DNA from: Methylotenera sp. | Lineage (GTDB): Bacteria; Pseudomonadota; Gammaproteobacteria; Burkholderiales; Methylophilaceae | Direction: 5' to 3' | Assembly: GCA_030693535.1 (NCBI GenBank) | Contig: JAUYAL010000026.1 | Coordinates: 62,001-126,000, forward strand | DNA length: 64,000 bases | Shown here: piece after piece, positions 36,950 through 46,991 of the stretch | Numbering within the stretch: position 1 is the first letter of the stretch | Layout of the letters: the number at the start of each line of letters is the position of its first letter | Position numbers and translations under genes: made by a program | The notes under the pieces: generated by a model | What the model saw: the letters and a program-made list of their open reading frames with translations, nothing else | What the model was told of the DNA's origin: nothing | Database searches by the model: none

Positions 36950-38509
36950 ATGCGTATTTTTCGGCTTTTTTACATTATTTACGTAGCACTACGTTTTGGC
37001 TTAGAAGAATTTGTTTTAGGTCATACCAAATTAAAGTCGCTGCAAGCCCCAATCAATATTATGTTGTTTTGGCGAAACAAGAATCAAGCTCGCGGTGAAA
37101 GACTACGGTTAGCGCTTGAAGCACTTGGTCCCATTTTTGTTAAATTCGGACAAATGCTGTCAACTAGGCGCGACTTAATTCCTGTTGATATTGCGAATGA
37201 ACTCGCCAAACTACAAGATCAAGTCCCCCCCTTTGCTTACACTGAAGTAGAAAAGACGATAAAAGAAGCATTTAATTTGCCTCTAATTGAGGTTTTTTCG
37301 GACTTTGAGCCAATAGCTATTGCAAGTGCATCTGTTGCACAGGTGCATTTCGCACATCTTCTAGACGGTACGCCGGTAGCAGTAAAAGTATTGCGCCCAG
37401 GCATTGCAAAAATTATTAACCATGATTTAGATTTATTAGATACTGGCGCTTGGTTATTGCAATTTTTATCTGCAGAAGTTAAACGCTTAAAGCCACGTGA
37501 AGTGGTTGCTGAATTTGCTGAACATACACATTGCGAACTAGACTTAACTTTAGAAGCCGCTAATTGCACACGTCTTTCCAGCAATTTCCCTGACAAAAGA
37601 TTACTAATTCCTGATATCTATTGGGACTGGTGTCGCAAAGAGGTCATGGTAATGCAGCGTATGATTGGTACGCCAATCAGTAAAATAGATGTTCTTCGCG
37701 CCAAGGGGATTGACATTCCAAAACTCGCACATGATGGCGTAGAAATATTTTTTACTCAAGTTTTCCGAGATGGTTTTTTTCATGCAGACATGCACCCAGG
37801 CAACATACTAGTAGCCGATGACGGTCCAGATAAGGGTAAATATATTGCGCTTGATTTCGGCATCATGGGCACGCTTACCGACAGAGATAAATACTATCTT
37901 GCACGTAACTTTCTAGCTTTTTTTAATGGCGATTACCGTGATGTCGCAGTAGCGCATATTGAATCTGGCTGGGTTCCAAAAGATACTAATGTTGAAGCAT
38001 TAGAAACCGCCGTTCGGGCAATTTGTGAACCTATATTTGATAAGCCGCTAAAAGACATTTCTTTTGGACGCACGCTACTCAGTTTATTTCAAATGTCACG
38101 TAAATTTGGCGTGGTAATCCAGCCACAGTTGGTCATGTTACAAAAAACTCTATTGAACATTGAAGGCTTAGGTCGAGATCTAGACCCAGATATCGATTTG
38201 TGGCAAACGGCTAAACCTTTTCTAAAACGTTGGATGAGTGAGCAAATCGGCTGGCGCAGCATTGCCAAAACACTTAAGAAAGAATTGCCATATATGGTAA
38301 AAAACCTGCCAGAAATGCCTCGATTACTACATGAAGCTCTTCGACAAAGCGCTCGAGCGGAAAATGATGCGCCAATTCGCGAGTCTATTGATAAACTAAT
38401 AAACACGCAGAAGCAGCAAGCCAAATGGCAAAAGAGGTTATTTTTTATCATTGCACTATTAGCTTTAATTGAAACTTTGAAGTTATTTGGTACTTTTTAC
38501 ATTTACTAA
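36950..38509 (+). CDS. ubiB: Ubiquinone biosynthesis regulatory kinase-like UbiB
   Basis: An atypical ADCK/ABC1-family kinase-like ATPase needed for ubiquinone synthesis. 519 residues. The KxGQ motif is FVKFGQMLSTRRDLIP (about 64). The nucleotide-binding lysine is in PVAVKVLRPG. The catalytic loop is FFHADMHPGNILV and the metal motif is ALDFGIMG. One or two C-terminal membrane helices (LFFIIALLALIETLKLFGTF) anchor it. Confidence 0.96.
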   Translation: MRIFRLFYIIYVALRFGLEEFVLGHTKLKSLQAPINIMLFWRNKNQARGERLRLALEALGPIFVKFGQMLSTRRDLIPVDIANELAKLQDQVPPFAYTEVEKTIKEAFNLPLIEVFSDFEPIAIASASVAQVHFAHLLDGTPVAVKVLRPGIAKIINHDLDLLDTGAWLLQFLSAEVKRLKPREVVAEFAEHTHCELDLTLEAANCTRLSSNFPDKRLLIPDIYWDWCRKEVMVMQRMIGTPISKIDVLRAKGIDIPKLAHDGVEIFFTQVFRDGFFHADMHPGNILVADDGPDKGKYIALDFGIMGTLTDRDKYYLARNFLAFFNGDYRDVAVAHIESGWVPKDTNVEALETAVRAICEPIFDKPLKDISFGRTLLSLFQMSRKFGVVIQPQLVMLQKTLLNIEGLGRDLDPDIDLWQTAKPFLKRWMSEQIGWRSIAKTLKKELPYMVKNLPEMPRLLHEALRQSARAENDAPIRESIDKLINTQKQQAKWQKRLFFIIALLALIETLKLFGTFYIY

Positions 38510-38526
38510 TTTATAAAGGGTTCATT

Positions 38527-38973
38527 ATGAAAATAAATTTTTCCCAAATTTTATGTGTATGTTTGCTAAGTATTTCAAACATTACGCTTGCAGCTAACAA
38601 CACGCCTGCTGGTCTTTGGAAAACTATAGATGATAATACGGGTAAACCACGCTCCCTAATTAGGATCACAGAAAAGAATGGTGAGTATAGCGCAGTCATT
38701 GAGAAGGGCTTATTAGCTAGCGATACAGGTGATGCACTTTGCGATAAGTGTACTGATGAGAGGAAAGGCAAACGAATCATAGGTATGACAATTGTTAATG
38801 GAATTAAACAAAAAGGTGATGATTTTGAGGGTGGGGAAATTCTTGATCCGGACAATGGTAAAACCTACCGTTGCAAAATGAGATTGGACTCAACTGGCAA
38901 TAAATTAGAAGTGCGTGGATTTATTGGGATTTCACTTTTCGGTCGATCACAAACTTGGCTACGAGAAGAATAA
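38527..38973 (+). CDS. Periplasmic DUF2147 domain protein
   Basis: 148 residues with a cleavable signal peptide (cut after TLAA, about residue 21). A DUF2147 domain follows: PAGLWKTIDDNTGKPRSLI at the start, CDKCTDERKGKRIIGM in the middle and GFIGISLFGRSQTWLR at the end. This is a lipocalin-like small beta barrel. Function is unknown; the family is widespread in proteobacteria. 17 bp after ubiB. Confidence 0.85.
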   Translation: MKINFSQILCVCLLSISNITLAANNTPAGLWKTIDDNTGKPRSLIRITEKNGEYSAVIEKGLLASDTGDALCDKCTDERKGKRIIGMTIVNGIKQKGDDFEGGEILDPDNGKTYRCKMRLDSTGNKLEVRGFIGISLFGRSQTWLREE

Positions 38974-39000
38974 ATCGGCTTAATCAAACTCTGTCTAACT

Positions 39001-39864
39001 TCAAATACCAAGTGACATTGGAATTACATCAATGTTTTTACGTTTTTGGCAGTGCTCACAATAAAATGTTGAGCGCTGCCCTAAGCGAATGCTTTTAATT
39101 GGATTGGCGCAAATTTTACAAGGTTCGCCTGCTCGCCCATAAGCAAAGTATTCTTGCTGAAAATAGCCAATATTTCCATCAACACCATAGAAATCTCGCA
39201 AGCTACTTCCTCCCACTGATAGCGCATCATTCAAGGTGCTTTTAATTTCTTTTACCAGCCGTTCACACTGTTTCAAAGTCAGCTTATTAGCAGGTATTTC
39301 TGGATGTATTCGTGCACGAAATAGCGATTCTGAAGCATAGATATTGCCTACCCCGACAACAACATGTCCATCCATAACGGCATTTTTAATGGCAAGCGTT
39401 TTATTGCTTAACGCAGTGTAAAGATATTGTGCATTAAAGCCATCTTCTAGTGGTTCAGGGCCTAGACTGTTAAGTAATACATGGTTATTGTCTTTGTTAT
39501 CTATCCATAAAACTGCGCCGAAACGACGAGGGTCACGGAGTCGCAGCACCTGACCGTCAACAAATTCAACATCGAAATGATCATGTTTTTCTGGTGGGTA
39601 ATTACAATCCAACAATTGAATTCGGCCAGACATTCCAAGATGTAATAATAATGTTCCTCCAGAAGAATGGTCACTAAAATCACAAAGTATGTACTTAGCT
39701 CGTCGCGTAAGGCCACGTAGCATTAGATTAGGTAACGTTTGAAGTAAGTGTTGCGGAATAGGCCAGCGTAAGGTGGGGTGACGTATGGTGACTGACTTCA
39801 CCACCTTGCCAACAAGTGGTAAAAGGCCACGTCGCGTAGTTTCTACCTCTGGCAGCTCTGGCAT
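39001..39864 (-). CDS. mutM: Formamidopyrimidine-DNA glycosylase
   Basis: Removes 8-oxoguanine and formamidopyrimidines from DNA. At 287 residues it is slightly longer than E. coli MutM (269). The N-terminal PELPEVETTRRGL supplies the catalytic Pro2 and Glu3. The H2TH region has GNIYASESLF. The C-terminal zinc finger is intact (CKICANP and CEHCQKRK). It ends the operon starting with the Gld-type ABC transporter. Confidence 0.97.
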   Translation of the reverse strand: MPELPEVETTRRGLLPLVGKVVKSVTIRHPTLRWPIPQHLLQTLPNLMLRGLTRRAKYILCDFSDHSSGGTLLLHLGMSGRIQLLDCNYPPEKHDHFDVEFVDGQVLRLRDPRRFGAVLWIDNKDNNHVLLNSLGPEPLEDGFNAQYLYTALSNKTLAIKNAVMDGHVVVGVGNIYASESLFRARIHPEIPANKLTLKQCERLVKEIKSTLNDALSVGGSSLRDFYGVDGNIGYFQQEYFAYGRAGEPCKICANPIKSIRLGQRSTFYCEHCQKRKNIDVIPMSLGI

Positions 39865-39869
39865 GCGCC

Positions 39870-40766
39870 CTAGTTGCTTGGGATATTAATCGGTGGATTT
39901 AGCATGGTGAAGCCAGCATCCGATGGGAAATTATAGATTAAGCCTTCGTCAGGGCGCGCTAGCACTAGGTCCGGTGACTCTTGAATCTTATCAAAATGCA
40001 CCTTAGTTCCATCAGTTAATTTAATCTCAAAATAAGGATAGCTGGCTTTACGGTCTGGTGTATAAATTTCGACTGATTTAGCTGGATTATGAATCCATGA
40101 AAACTCTAGCCATTCATTCATTTCGTTCTGTTCCGGTTTAGCTACGGCAATTGAGGTTTTCCACTTTCCATTAACCAAATCGACATTCAATTTTGATTCC
40201 TGCCATTGTTCAAGGTGGCTTAAATCAAAGCCCGCTACTTTTTCAGTGGGTTTTAATGGTGCTTTATCAATAAATTCAATGAGTTGGGTTGATGCTGCTT
40301 CGGCATAGCCATTCGAGAGTAAATAAACTACATTTCGATGTGATACATATTGTTCATCGGTTACCGGATTATGCGTGCCAAATGTAAACTCTTCTACATT
40401 ATTTTTATCTCTAAAAAGCTTAAGTTTTAGCTCTGGGTTGGTTAATCCAAATTTTTCTAAGTCAACGCTGGTAATTTTTTCTTTAGATTTAGCTGCAATA
40501 ATAGATAGAATACGCTGAACTGATGTTTGGTCTGCTCGCATTTTGATGGGAGCCGATAAGCGCCACAAACCACTGACTTTTTCAAACGTGATTGCTGCCC
40601 TAGCAGGAAACTCAACACTAATTTCGTTAAACTCTGCAAGCTTGTATGCGGAAATCTCATAGCTTGCATTTTGTTCTGCAGATTGTTTAGGACGCAAATA
40701 TAAAAATGCTACTAAGCCTGCAACAATACACAACATGACCAAATTCAATAACCAGCGTTTTTTCAT
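39870..40766 (-). CDS. DUF4340 domain protein (ABC transporter accessory)
   Basis: 298 residues: one N-terminal membrane helix (residues 6-24) and a large periplasmic part with the DUF4340 pattern (FEKVSGLWRLSAPIKMRAD and LKLFRDKNNVEEFTFGTHNP). Proteins of this family follow GldG-like genes in many proteobacteria. The substrate of the system is unknown. Its end lies 5 bp before mutM, so all are likely co-transcribed. Confidence 0.8.
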   Translation of the reverse strand: MKKRWLLNLVMLCIVAGLVAFLYLRPKQSAEQNASYEISAYKLAEFNEISVEFPARAAITFEKVSGLWRLSAPIKMRADQTSVQRILSIIAAKSKEKITSVDLEKFGLTNPELKLKLFRDKNNVEEFTFGTHNPVTDEQYVSHRNVVYLLSNGYAEAASTQLIEFIDKAPLKPTEKVAGFDLSHLEQWQESKLNVDLVNGKWKTSIAVAKPEQNEMNEWLEFSWIHNPAKSVEIYTPDRKASYPYFEIKLTDGTKVHFDKIQESPDLVLARPDEGLIYNFPSDAGFTMLNPPINIPSN

Positions 40767-40823
40767 GAATACCTTTTATTAATCTAAATAAGGGCCTACT
40801 TTTGGCTAGATATCTGGATTTAT

Positions 40824-42209
40824 TTACGCTTTCCTGCGTTTCCACCAGAAGTAAAAACCAGCCAGCATCACGCCTAAGGGAATAAAATATTGAAAACCAT
40901 GAAATACTATCCAAGCGATTGCCACACCTAATTTAGTGTCTGGGATTGTCACATTAATATCTTTTAGTGGCATAGGCTGAATAGTGATGAGTTTATCATC
41001 ACCAGCTAGCCAATTAATCATATTCACGCCCAGATCTAAATTTCCGCCGTTGGTAATAAAAGTATTAGATAAAAAATTTCCGTTACCCATTACTACAACA
41101 CGTTGACCTTTTTTACCGTAAATGCGCTCTAGCGCTACACCGATATTAATAGGACCGCGCTTATCTTTTTTCTCGTTAAATGTCGGCTTAGCATCTTTGG
41201 CTAATTTTTCAGAAAGCAGCCAGCCATTAGGTGCCACTTCGATTAAATTACTAACTTTCCAGCCGTTTTCATCGGTCCCCTGAGCCGTCACCTGATGCGC
41301 CTCTGGGAAAAGAGTACGTAACATAAAATTGGTAGTAATTGGATGCTCACCGTAAAGACTCGCGAAAGACACACGCGCATCTGCGCCATATTGAGCTGAC
41401 GCCATATCCATAGCTATGCCAGGCGATACCTGCATCCCTAAATAATCGGCAACGTCCTGTAACCCACGTAAATTATCATCATCAAGCAACCAAAGTAAAT
41501 TGCCGCCACTTTCAAGATATGCTTTGATTTTTTTTGCTTCTACATCACTGACGTCTACTTGCGGGCCTGCAATCACCAACATAGCACCATTACTTGGTAC
41601 TGCCTGTGCAACGGTTAAATCTGGATTAGCAAACTTAAAGCCTTTTTTCTCTAATTGCTTACCAAACTCGCCAAGGTCGTGGTTTTTGATGCCCAATAGA
41701 TTTCGCTCACCATGCCCATCTAAATACATTACTGCTTGTTGGTTTGTTCGGGAAAGCCTAACCAAAAGGTTGGTCATCTCTTGCTCTGCAATTGGCGGAA
41801 TAATATGCTCCGTGCGCTTTTGGTATTCTACGATGACTTCGCCATCCTCTTTAACACCGGAATCTTGTGCGAGCTTTGGCTCTACAGATGGGTTGATAAA
41901 CTTTAAATTAACATCCTTCTTTTCACGTTGATAACGTGCCACAAAATCAATCATACCTTTACGGAAATTGTCTCCACTGGACGCATCATCTTTAGTAGCA
42001 AATACGGTAATATTTACCGGCCCATTCATTTGCTTAAGCACGTTGACACTGCCCTGCGTTAAGATATTACGATTAGCTTGTGTAATATCCTTAGCATAGC
42101 GATACTGGCTAGCTAAATAACCTAACAGGATGACTAGCATTAAAAATAATACGACAAAAAAACTGTTCTGTACTAGAAGCTGAAAGCGTAATTTACGATT
42201 GATGTTCAT
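40824..42209 (-). CDS. GldG-like ABC transporter auxiliary protein
   Basis: 461 residues with an N-terminal helix (about 16-33), a periplasmic ABC_transp_aux domain (VNVLKQMNGPVNITVFATKD; AVMYLDGHGERNLLGI) and a C-terminal helix followed by KRRK. This is the GldG/IFT52-like accessory subunit paired with GldA/GldF-type transporters. In Bacteroidetes the homologues support gliding; here a role in envelope transport is more likely. Confidence 0.85.
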   Translation of the reverse strand: MNINRKLRFQLLVQNSFFVVLFLMLVILLGYLASQYRYAKDITQANRNILTQGSVNVLKQMNGPVNITVFATKDDASSGDNFRKGMIDFVARYQREKKDVNLKFINPSVEPKLAQDSGVKEDGEVIVEYQKRTEHIIPPIAEQEMTNLLVRLSRTNQQAVMYLDGHGERNLLGIKNHDLGEFGKQLEKKGFKFANPDLTVAQAVPSNGAMLVIAGPQVDVSDVEAKKIKAYLESGGNLLWLLDDDNLRGLQDVADYLGMQVSPGIAMDMASAQYGADARVSFASLYGEHPITTNFMLRTLFPEAHQVTAQGTDENGWKVSNLIEVAPNGWLLSEKLAKDAKPTFNEKKDKRGPINIGVALERIYGKKGQRVVVMGNGNFLSNTFITNGGNLDLGVNMINWLAGDDKLITIQPMPLKDINVTIPDTKLGVAIAWIVFHGFQYFIPLGVMLAGFYFWWKRRKA

Positions 42210-42287
42210 TTTTAACTAATCCAATATTTCTTAAGAGTATTTCTAGAAGCGCATGTTTTGAGTGACTGAAGGTTTCTATACTTTGCA

Positions 42288-43034
42288 TTAACCGCGTAGG
42301 CGATCAGAATCTAAACGACGAACCGTTAATGTTAAAAAGGTCGCAATAAATAAAACAAAATAGGCGATATCTGCCGTGTCAATCAAACCTCCAGAAAAGG
42401 ACTGAAAATGACGTGTGAGTGATAAACTTGCCAACGTATTGCTTGGATCACCTGCAAAAAACCGATCTAAAAACATTAAAGCGAATAACGCGATAAACGT
42501 TAAAATCGCCGCAACTACTGGCTGTTGGGTCATGCTTGAAAAATACAGACCGAGGGCTGAGAAACTTGCCACCATGAGCAATAATCCAATTGAATTGGCG
42601 ATAATAAAACCAAAATCTATATCTGCCCAAATATTTAGCGTAGACAACATAGCCCCAATAAATATCACCAAGATGCTGAGGAAAGACACCAAGCCTAAAA
42701 ACTTGCCCATTACGATTTCCGTCAATGAAATGGGCGCACTGAATAAAAAGGGTAGGGTTTGATTGCGGCGTTCTTCAGAAATTAAGCGCATAGAAAGAAG
42801 TGGTACCGCAAATAACACCATAAATGAGGCAAACCCATATACGTTTTGTCCGACAAACTGCGTTACGCCAGTACGCTCGGCAGGGCGCATGGCACCTGAC
42901 ATCACGGCAAAATAATCATTTACGCCATTTAAATAATATGTACCGAATGCAAACATTAGCAAAGACAAAATCACCCAACCCATCGGCGATGCAAACATAC
43001 TTTTAAGTTCTTTTCTTGCTACATTAATAATCAT
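42288..43034 (-). CDS. ABC-2 type permease (GldF/NosY-like)
   Basis: A 248-residue integral membrane protein with six helices. Typical ABC-2 features are MRLISEERRNQTLPFLFSAPIS and LTEIVMGKFLG. The 78-bp gap to the auxiliary gene and 40-bp gap to the ATPase place it in the same operon. Confidence 0.87.
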   Translation of the reverse strand: MIINVARKELKSMFASPMGWVILSLLMFAFGTYYLNGVNDYFAVMSGAMRPAERTGVTQFVGQNVYGFASFMVLFAVPLLSMRLISEERRNQTLPFLFSAPISLTEIVMGKFLGLVSFLSILVIFIGAMLSTLNIWADIDFGFIIANSIGLLLMVASFSALGLYFSSMTQQPVVAAILTFIALFALMFLDRFFAGDPSNTLASLSLTRHFQSFSGGLIDTADIAYFVLFIATFLTLTVRRLDSDRLRG

Positions 43035-43074
43035 GGTCTATTCCTTGAGACTTTTTTTTAGGAGTCTTACTTTC

Positions 43075-44025
43075 TTAAGCAGCAACTTGTTCTGGCAGCG
43101 TTTGTTCATGATAAGTCAATTGAACAAATACATCTTCCAAACTAGTTTGATCCGGTGCAATTTGATGTAAGCCCCAACCATGATTAACCGCAGCCTGCAC
43201 GATTGATTCTGCTGGCGCCGACCCATCAGCAAAACGAATGCGCATTAAATTGCCTGGTAAGCATTCTGCTTCTAAAACACCAGAAATTTTCAGCAATTCA
43301 TCTGTACTAGGCGGGTTATGCATTCCAATCAAAAGCTTATTACCAATACGATGTTTTTTAAGCACATCGATTGAGCCATTGAATACCAACTTACCTTTAT
43401 CAATAATTTGCACATGGTCACAGACCATTTCAACTTCTGGGAGAATATGCGTAGAAATAATTACGCTACGCTCTGCACCGACATCACGAATCAATGCGCG
43501 TATATCGCGGATTTGAATTGGATCTAATCCCACCGTAGGCTCATCTAAAATCACGACCATTGGATTGTGGATAATTGCCTGTGCAATACCCACACGTTGC
43601 TGATAGCCATTAGATAAGTTTTCTATGAGGCGTTTACTCATGTGGCCCAAACCACAACGCTCTTTAGCAATCTCAACCGCTTTTTTAATTTGTCCAGCAC
43701 TTACTCTGTGTAATCTTGCCGCAATTGTTAAATACTCATCGACCGTAAGCTCTTTATATAGCGGGCGCATTTCAGGCAAATAGCCAATCAATGCTTTGGC
43801 TTCTTTAGGGTTTTCCATCATATCGATACCGCAGATTTTCACGCTACCATTACTTGGGGCTAGATTGCCAGTGAGCATTTTCATTGTGGTTGATTTACCC
43901 GCACCATTCGGGCCCAAGAAACCAAGCACTTGTCCTTTGCTTAAGGTAAAACTCACATTACTAACAGCTTCTCTTCCGCCATATAGGCGCGTAAGATCGA
44001 TTGCTTCTACTGTAAAATTATTCAT
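43075..44025 (-). CDS. ABC transporter ATP-binding protein (GldA-like)
   Basis: 316 residues. Walker A is GPNGAGKSTTMK (about 38), the signature is LSNGYQQRVGIAQAI, Walker B is VVILDEPTVGLDP and the switch His lies in IISTHILPEVE. A C-terminal DUF4162-like extension is present. First gene of the ATPase-permease-GldG-DUF4340-mutM cluster. Confidence 0.92.
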   Translation of the reverse strand: MNNFTVEAIDLTRLYGGREAVSNVSFTLSKGQVLGFLGPNGAGKSTTMKMLTGNLAPSNGSVKICGIDMMENPKEAKALIGYLPEMRPLYKELTVDEYLTIAARLHRVSAGQIKKAVEIAKERCGLGHMSKRLIENLSNGYQQRVGIAQAIIHNPMVVILDEPTVGLDPIQIRDIRALIRDVGAERSVIISTHILPEVEMVCDHVQIIDKGKLVFNGSIDVLKKHRIGNKLLIGMHNPPSTDELLKISGVLEAECLPGNLMRIRFADGSAPAESIVQAAVNHGWGLHQIAPDQTSLEDVFVQLTYHEQTLPEQVAA

Positions 44026-44348
44026 AGTTACTCAATTAAAAATACATCATTACAGAAAATAATTGTTACAAAAAATATATTTATTGCACACACTATAGGC
44101 ATGCGCCACTACATTTATTGTGAGAACTGACTCAATAAAAAGTTCTACCCACATGCGATATAGCCAATCCGTAATTATGTAGGAACTTGTGCCTACTGTC
44201 ACGGACTAAGAAATGAAGCTTACAATATAGGAAGCATTTATGTATGATTTCATTGGCTCTTTCACATTACAAGTATTTTAAAGATAATCAGATAATAAAG
44301 TCGTCATCTCTAGCACACATTTAACTTCTTCATTAAAACAAAAAACCT
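44026..44348. other. Divergent intergenic region without a gene
   Basis: 323 bp between the divergent starts of the ABC ATPase and the TPR lipoprotein. AT-rich. It must hold both promoters, but I see no confident boxes. A weak hairpin, GTAGG (44179-44183) with CCTAC (44192-44196), is the only structure noticed. Confidence 0.6.
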
Positions 44349-46136
44349 ATGCGCCCAAACAAATATTTACGACACGCTAATCAACAAATTATTAATAAAA
44401 GTTCGTTTAGCTACACGCAACTGCTCGCAGCTGGTCTTATTGCATGTACGCTGGGGCTCAATGGATGCGCAGTAAACTCTACTGCAAACCCCACTGTAAA
44501 TTCTAGTAGTCAAGATAATACCGTAACACCAGTTGAAAGCCAGCTCACTGCCGAGTTTTTATATCGATATTTAGTGGCAGAGGTCGCGGGTCAACGTGGT
44601 GATTTAGGAACTTCGGGAACAATCTTTTATGAGTTAGCTAAAACAACACGTGATTCAAGCTTGGCCGAGCGTGCTGCAAAAGTTGCTGCCTATGGCAATA
44701 TTCCAGGCTTAGCGATTCCGGCAGTAAAGCTTTGGGCAGATATTGATCCGACCTCAAGCGAAGCACAGCAAGCGATGACGGAAATGCTGATTGCCACTGG
44801 TAAGTTAAGTGATGCAAAACCATTTTTAGCTAAAATTTTTGCCAAGGAAGAAACCAGAGCAGGGGGATTTTTATATATAAATAGTTTGTTAAGTAGAAAT
44901 CCTGATAAAGCCGGCATATTTACCTTAGTAGAGGCACTTGCTAAACCTTATCCAGATCTTGCTGAAGCGCAATTTGCCATTGCTCAATCAGCTTGGGCCG
45001 CGAAAAAAGATGATATTGCTTTGCAAGCACTTAATGAAGCGGAAATGCTCAAGCCAGGCTGGCCTATTGCGGCCCTATTAAAAGGACAAGTTTTATTTGT
45101 AAAATCGCCTCAAGAAGCAATAGATTTTTATCAATCATTTCTTGATACTCATGAAGATTCCAATGAAGTACGCCTTAACATGGCAAAGCTTTTGGTGAGT
45201 CAAAAACAATATGAAGCTGCAAAAAAACAACTCCCTATCATACTTATCAATGCTAGCAATAGTCCTGAAAAAAATGGAGCAGAAATTACAGCTGTTGTGG
45301 GATTATTATCTTTTCAATCGGCAGATTACGTTGCTGCAGATAAATATTTCCAAGAATCTCTGAAAATGGGGTTTAAAGATGTTGATCAAATTTATATATA
45401 TCTTGCTCAGGTTGCAGAAAAGCAAAAAAATGATGACATTGCATTCGCATGGTATAACAAAGTACAACCTGGGGAACATTACATTGAGGCGCAGGTTAAT
45501 CTAGCCAATATAATTGCACGCTCCGAATCTGTAGATAAGGCAATAGAAAAGTTAGATGCCATTGAAAATTTAAATACTGTGCAACAAATTATTGTGATTC
45601 AAACTGAAGCCGCATTGTTGGCCAAAGCTGGCCGCGATCAAGATGCGTTTGATTTACTTGATAAAGCGGTTAAGAATCTACCCAATACGCCCGAGCTGAT
45701 TTATGATTACGCACTAGCTGCTGAGCGCGTTTTAAAATTCGATATCATGGAAGCTGAGTTACGTAAAACAATCGCAGCGAAACCAGATTTTGCTGCAGCC
45801 TATAATGCGCTTGGTTATTCATTCGCCGACCGAAATATTAGGCTTGATGAAGCACTTAAGCTCATTGAAAAAGCTTTATCGATTAGCCCAAATGATCACT
45901 ATATGCTCGATAGCTTAGGTTGGGCACACTACCGTAAAGGCAATTTAGATCAGGCCATAATGTATCTACAGCAAGCCTACAATGTTAGCCAAGACCCTGA
46001 AATCGCAGCACACTTGGGTGAAGTGTTATGGCAAAAAGGTAAGTATGACGAAGCTAAAAAGATTTGGAATGACGCATTACGTAACAATCCAACAAATAAA
46101 GTGCTTTTAGCAACAGTAAATAAATTCAAGTCCTAA
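44349..46136 (+). CDS. Tetratricopeptide repeat lipoprotein
   Basis: 595 residues. The signal peptide ends in a lipobox LNGC (Cys40), so it is probably outer-membrane anchored. At least ten TPR-like helical pairs cover residues 70-590; the clearest are AAYNALGYSFADRNIRLDEA and LGWAHYRKGNLDQAIMYLQQ near the C-terminus. It lies upstream of lolB, as in many betaproteobacteria. A scaffold role is inferred from the repeats. Confidence 0.88.
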   Translation: MRPNKYLRHANQQIINKSSFSYTQLLAAGLIACTLGLNGCAVNSTANPTVNSSSQDNTVTPVESQLTAEFLYRYLVAEVAGQRGDLGTSGTIFYELAKTTRDSSLAERAAKVAAYGNIPGLAIPAVKLWADIDPTSSEAQQAMTEMLIATGKLSDAKPFLAKIFAKEETRAGGFLYINSLLSRNPDKAGIFTLVEALAKPYPDLAEAQFAIAQSAWAAKKDDIALQALNEAEMLKPGWPIAALLKGQVLFVKSPQEAIDFYQSFLDTHEDSNEVRLNMAKLLVSQKQYEAAKKQLPIILINASNSPEKNGAEITAVVGLLSFQSADYVAADKYFQESLKMGFKDVDQIYIYLAQVAEKQKNDDIAFAWYNKVQPGEHYIEAQVNLANIIARSESVDKAIEKLDAIENLNTVQQIIVIQTEAALLAKAGRDQDAFDLLDKAVKNLPNTPELIYDYALAAERVLKFDIMEAELRKTIAAKPDFAAAYNALGYSFADRNIRLDEALKLIEKALSISPNDHYMLDSLGWAHYRKGNLDQAIMYLQQAYNVSQDPEIAAHLGEVLWQKGKYDEAKKIWNDALRNNPTNKVLLATVNKFKS

Positions 46137-46152
46137 AGTATAAGTGCTCCTA

Positions 46153-46779
46153 ATGAATTTAAACCGTACTAGGCTTCTGTTGGGCTTGGCAGTATTGTTA
46201 CAAGCTTGTGCAAGCGTTCCGCCCAGTAAACCCATTGAAAATGAGGTGTCGCAAGCTTCATATCAACAGCACTTGCAAAACCTTGCTGTCATTGATCAAT
46301 TTAAATTAAAAGGTCGAATTGGTGTGCAGTCGAACGGGGAAGGATTTTCCGGGAGCTTAAATTGGCAGCATAACAACCTTAACGATGATATTTCTCTTTA
46401 CTCTCCTTTTGGCGGTCAAGTAGCCAGCATTAAAAAAACGGCGGGGAAGGTCACGCTAGAAGATGAAAAAGGCAATAGTGTTTCTGCTTCTGATGCAGAA
46501 ACACTCACGCAAACTGTATTAGGCTGGAAACTGCCTCTTGCAGGCCTTGCTGATTGGGTACTAGGACGCCCAGCTAACGGTGAGGTGCAATCACTCACCT
46601 TGAATGAATATGGCTATTTAACTTCGCTAAAACAAGATGAATGGGATATTGAATACCAAAATTATTCAAATCAAAATGGCCATTTTTTGCCAAATAAGAT
46701 TTTACTTAAAAGTAAAAAGGTAAACCTAAAGCTTCTGATTGAACAATGGGATGTTGTTATCAAAGAACATAAGAAATAA
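46153..46779 (+). CDS. lolB: Outer membrane lipoprotein receptor LolB
   Basis: Accepts lipoproteins from LolA and inserts them into the outer membrane. 208 residues from the ATG at 46153 (a GTG three codons earlier is less likely). The lipobox is LLQAC (Cys19). The LolB beta-barrel pattern includes FKLKGRIGVQSNGEGFSGSL and WVLGRP. In related genomes it precedes ispE; here a carbonic anhydrase gene lies between. Confidence 0.92.
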   Translation: MNLNRTRLLLGLAVLLQACASVPPSKPIENEVSQASYQQHLQNLAVIDQFKLKGRIGVQSNGEGFSGSLNWQHNNLNDDISLYSPFGGQVASIKKTAGKVTLEDEKGNSVSASDAETLTQTVLGWKLPLAGLADWVLGRPANGEVQSLTLNEYGYLTSLKQDEWDIEYQNYSNQNGHFLPNKILLKSKKVNLKLLIEQWDVVIKEHKK

Positions 46780-46991
46780 ACTGCGTATTGACATTGAGGT
46801 CATCTCAAATAATCTTCCGCATTTATCATGCACAAATAATCCTCTGAATTAACGCCTAAATCCACCATTGCTTCTTTATTAGAAACTAGCCATCTGTATG
46901 CATAATTTAAGCTCGTAAGGGTTGTGCATAAAAATTGTGTTGGAACTATTTGTTTAAATATCAAAATTGCTAACTCAAAATTGAGGGCGTC

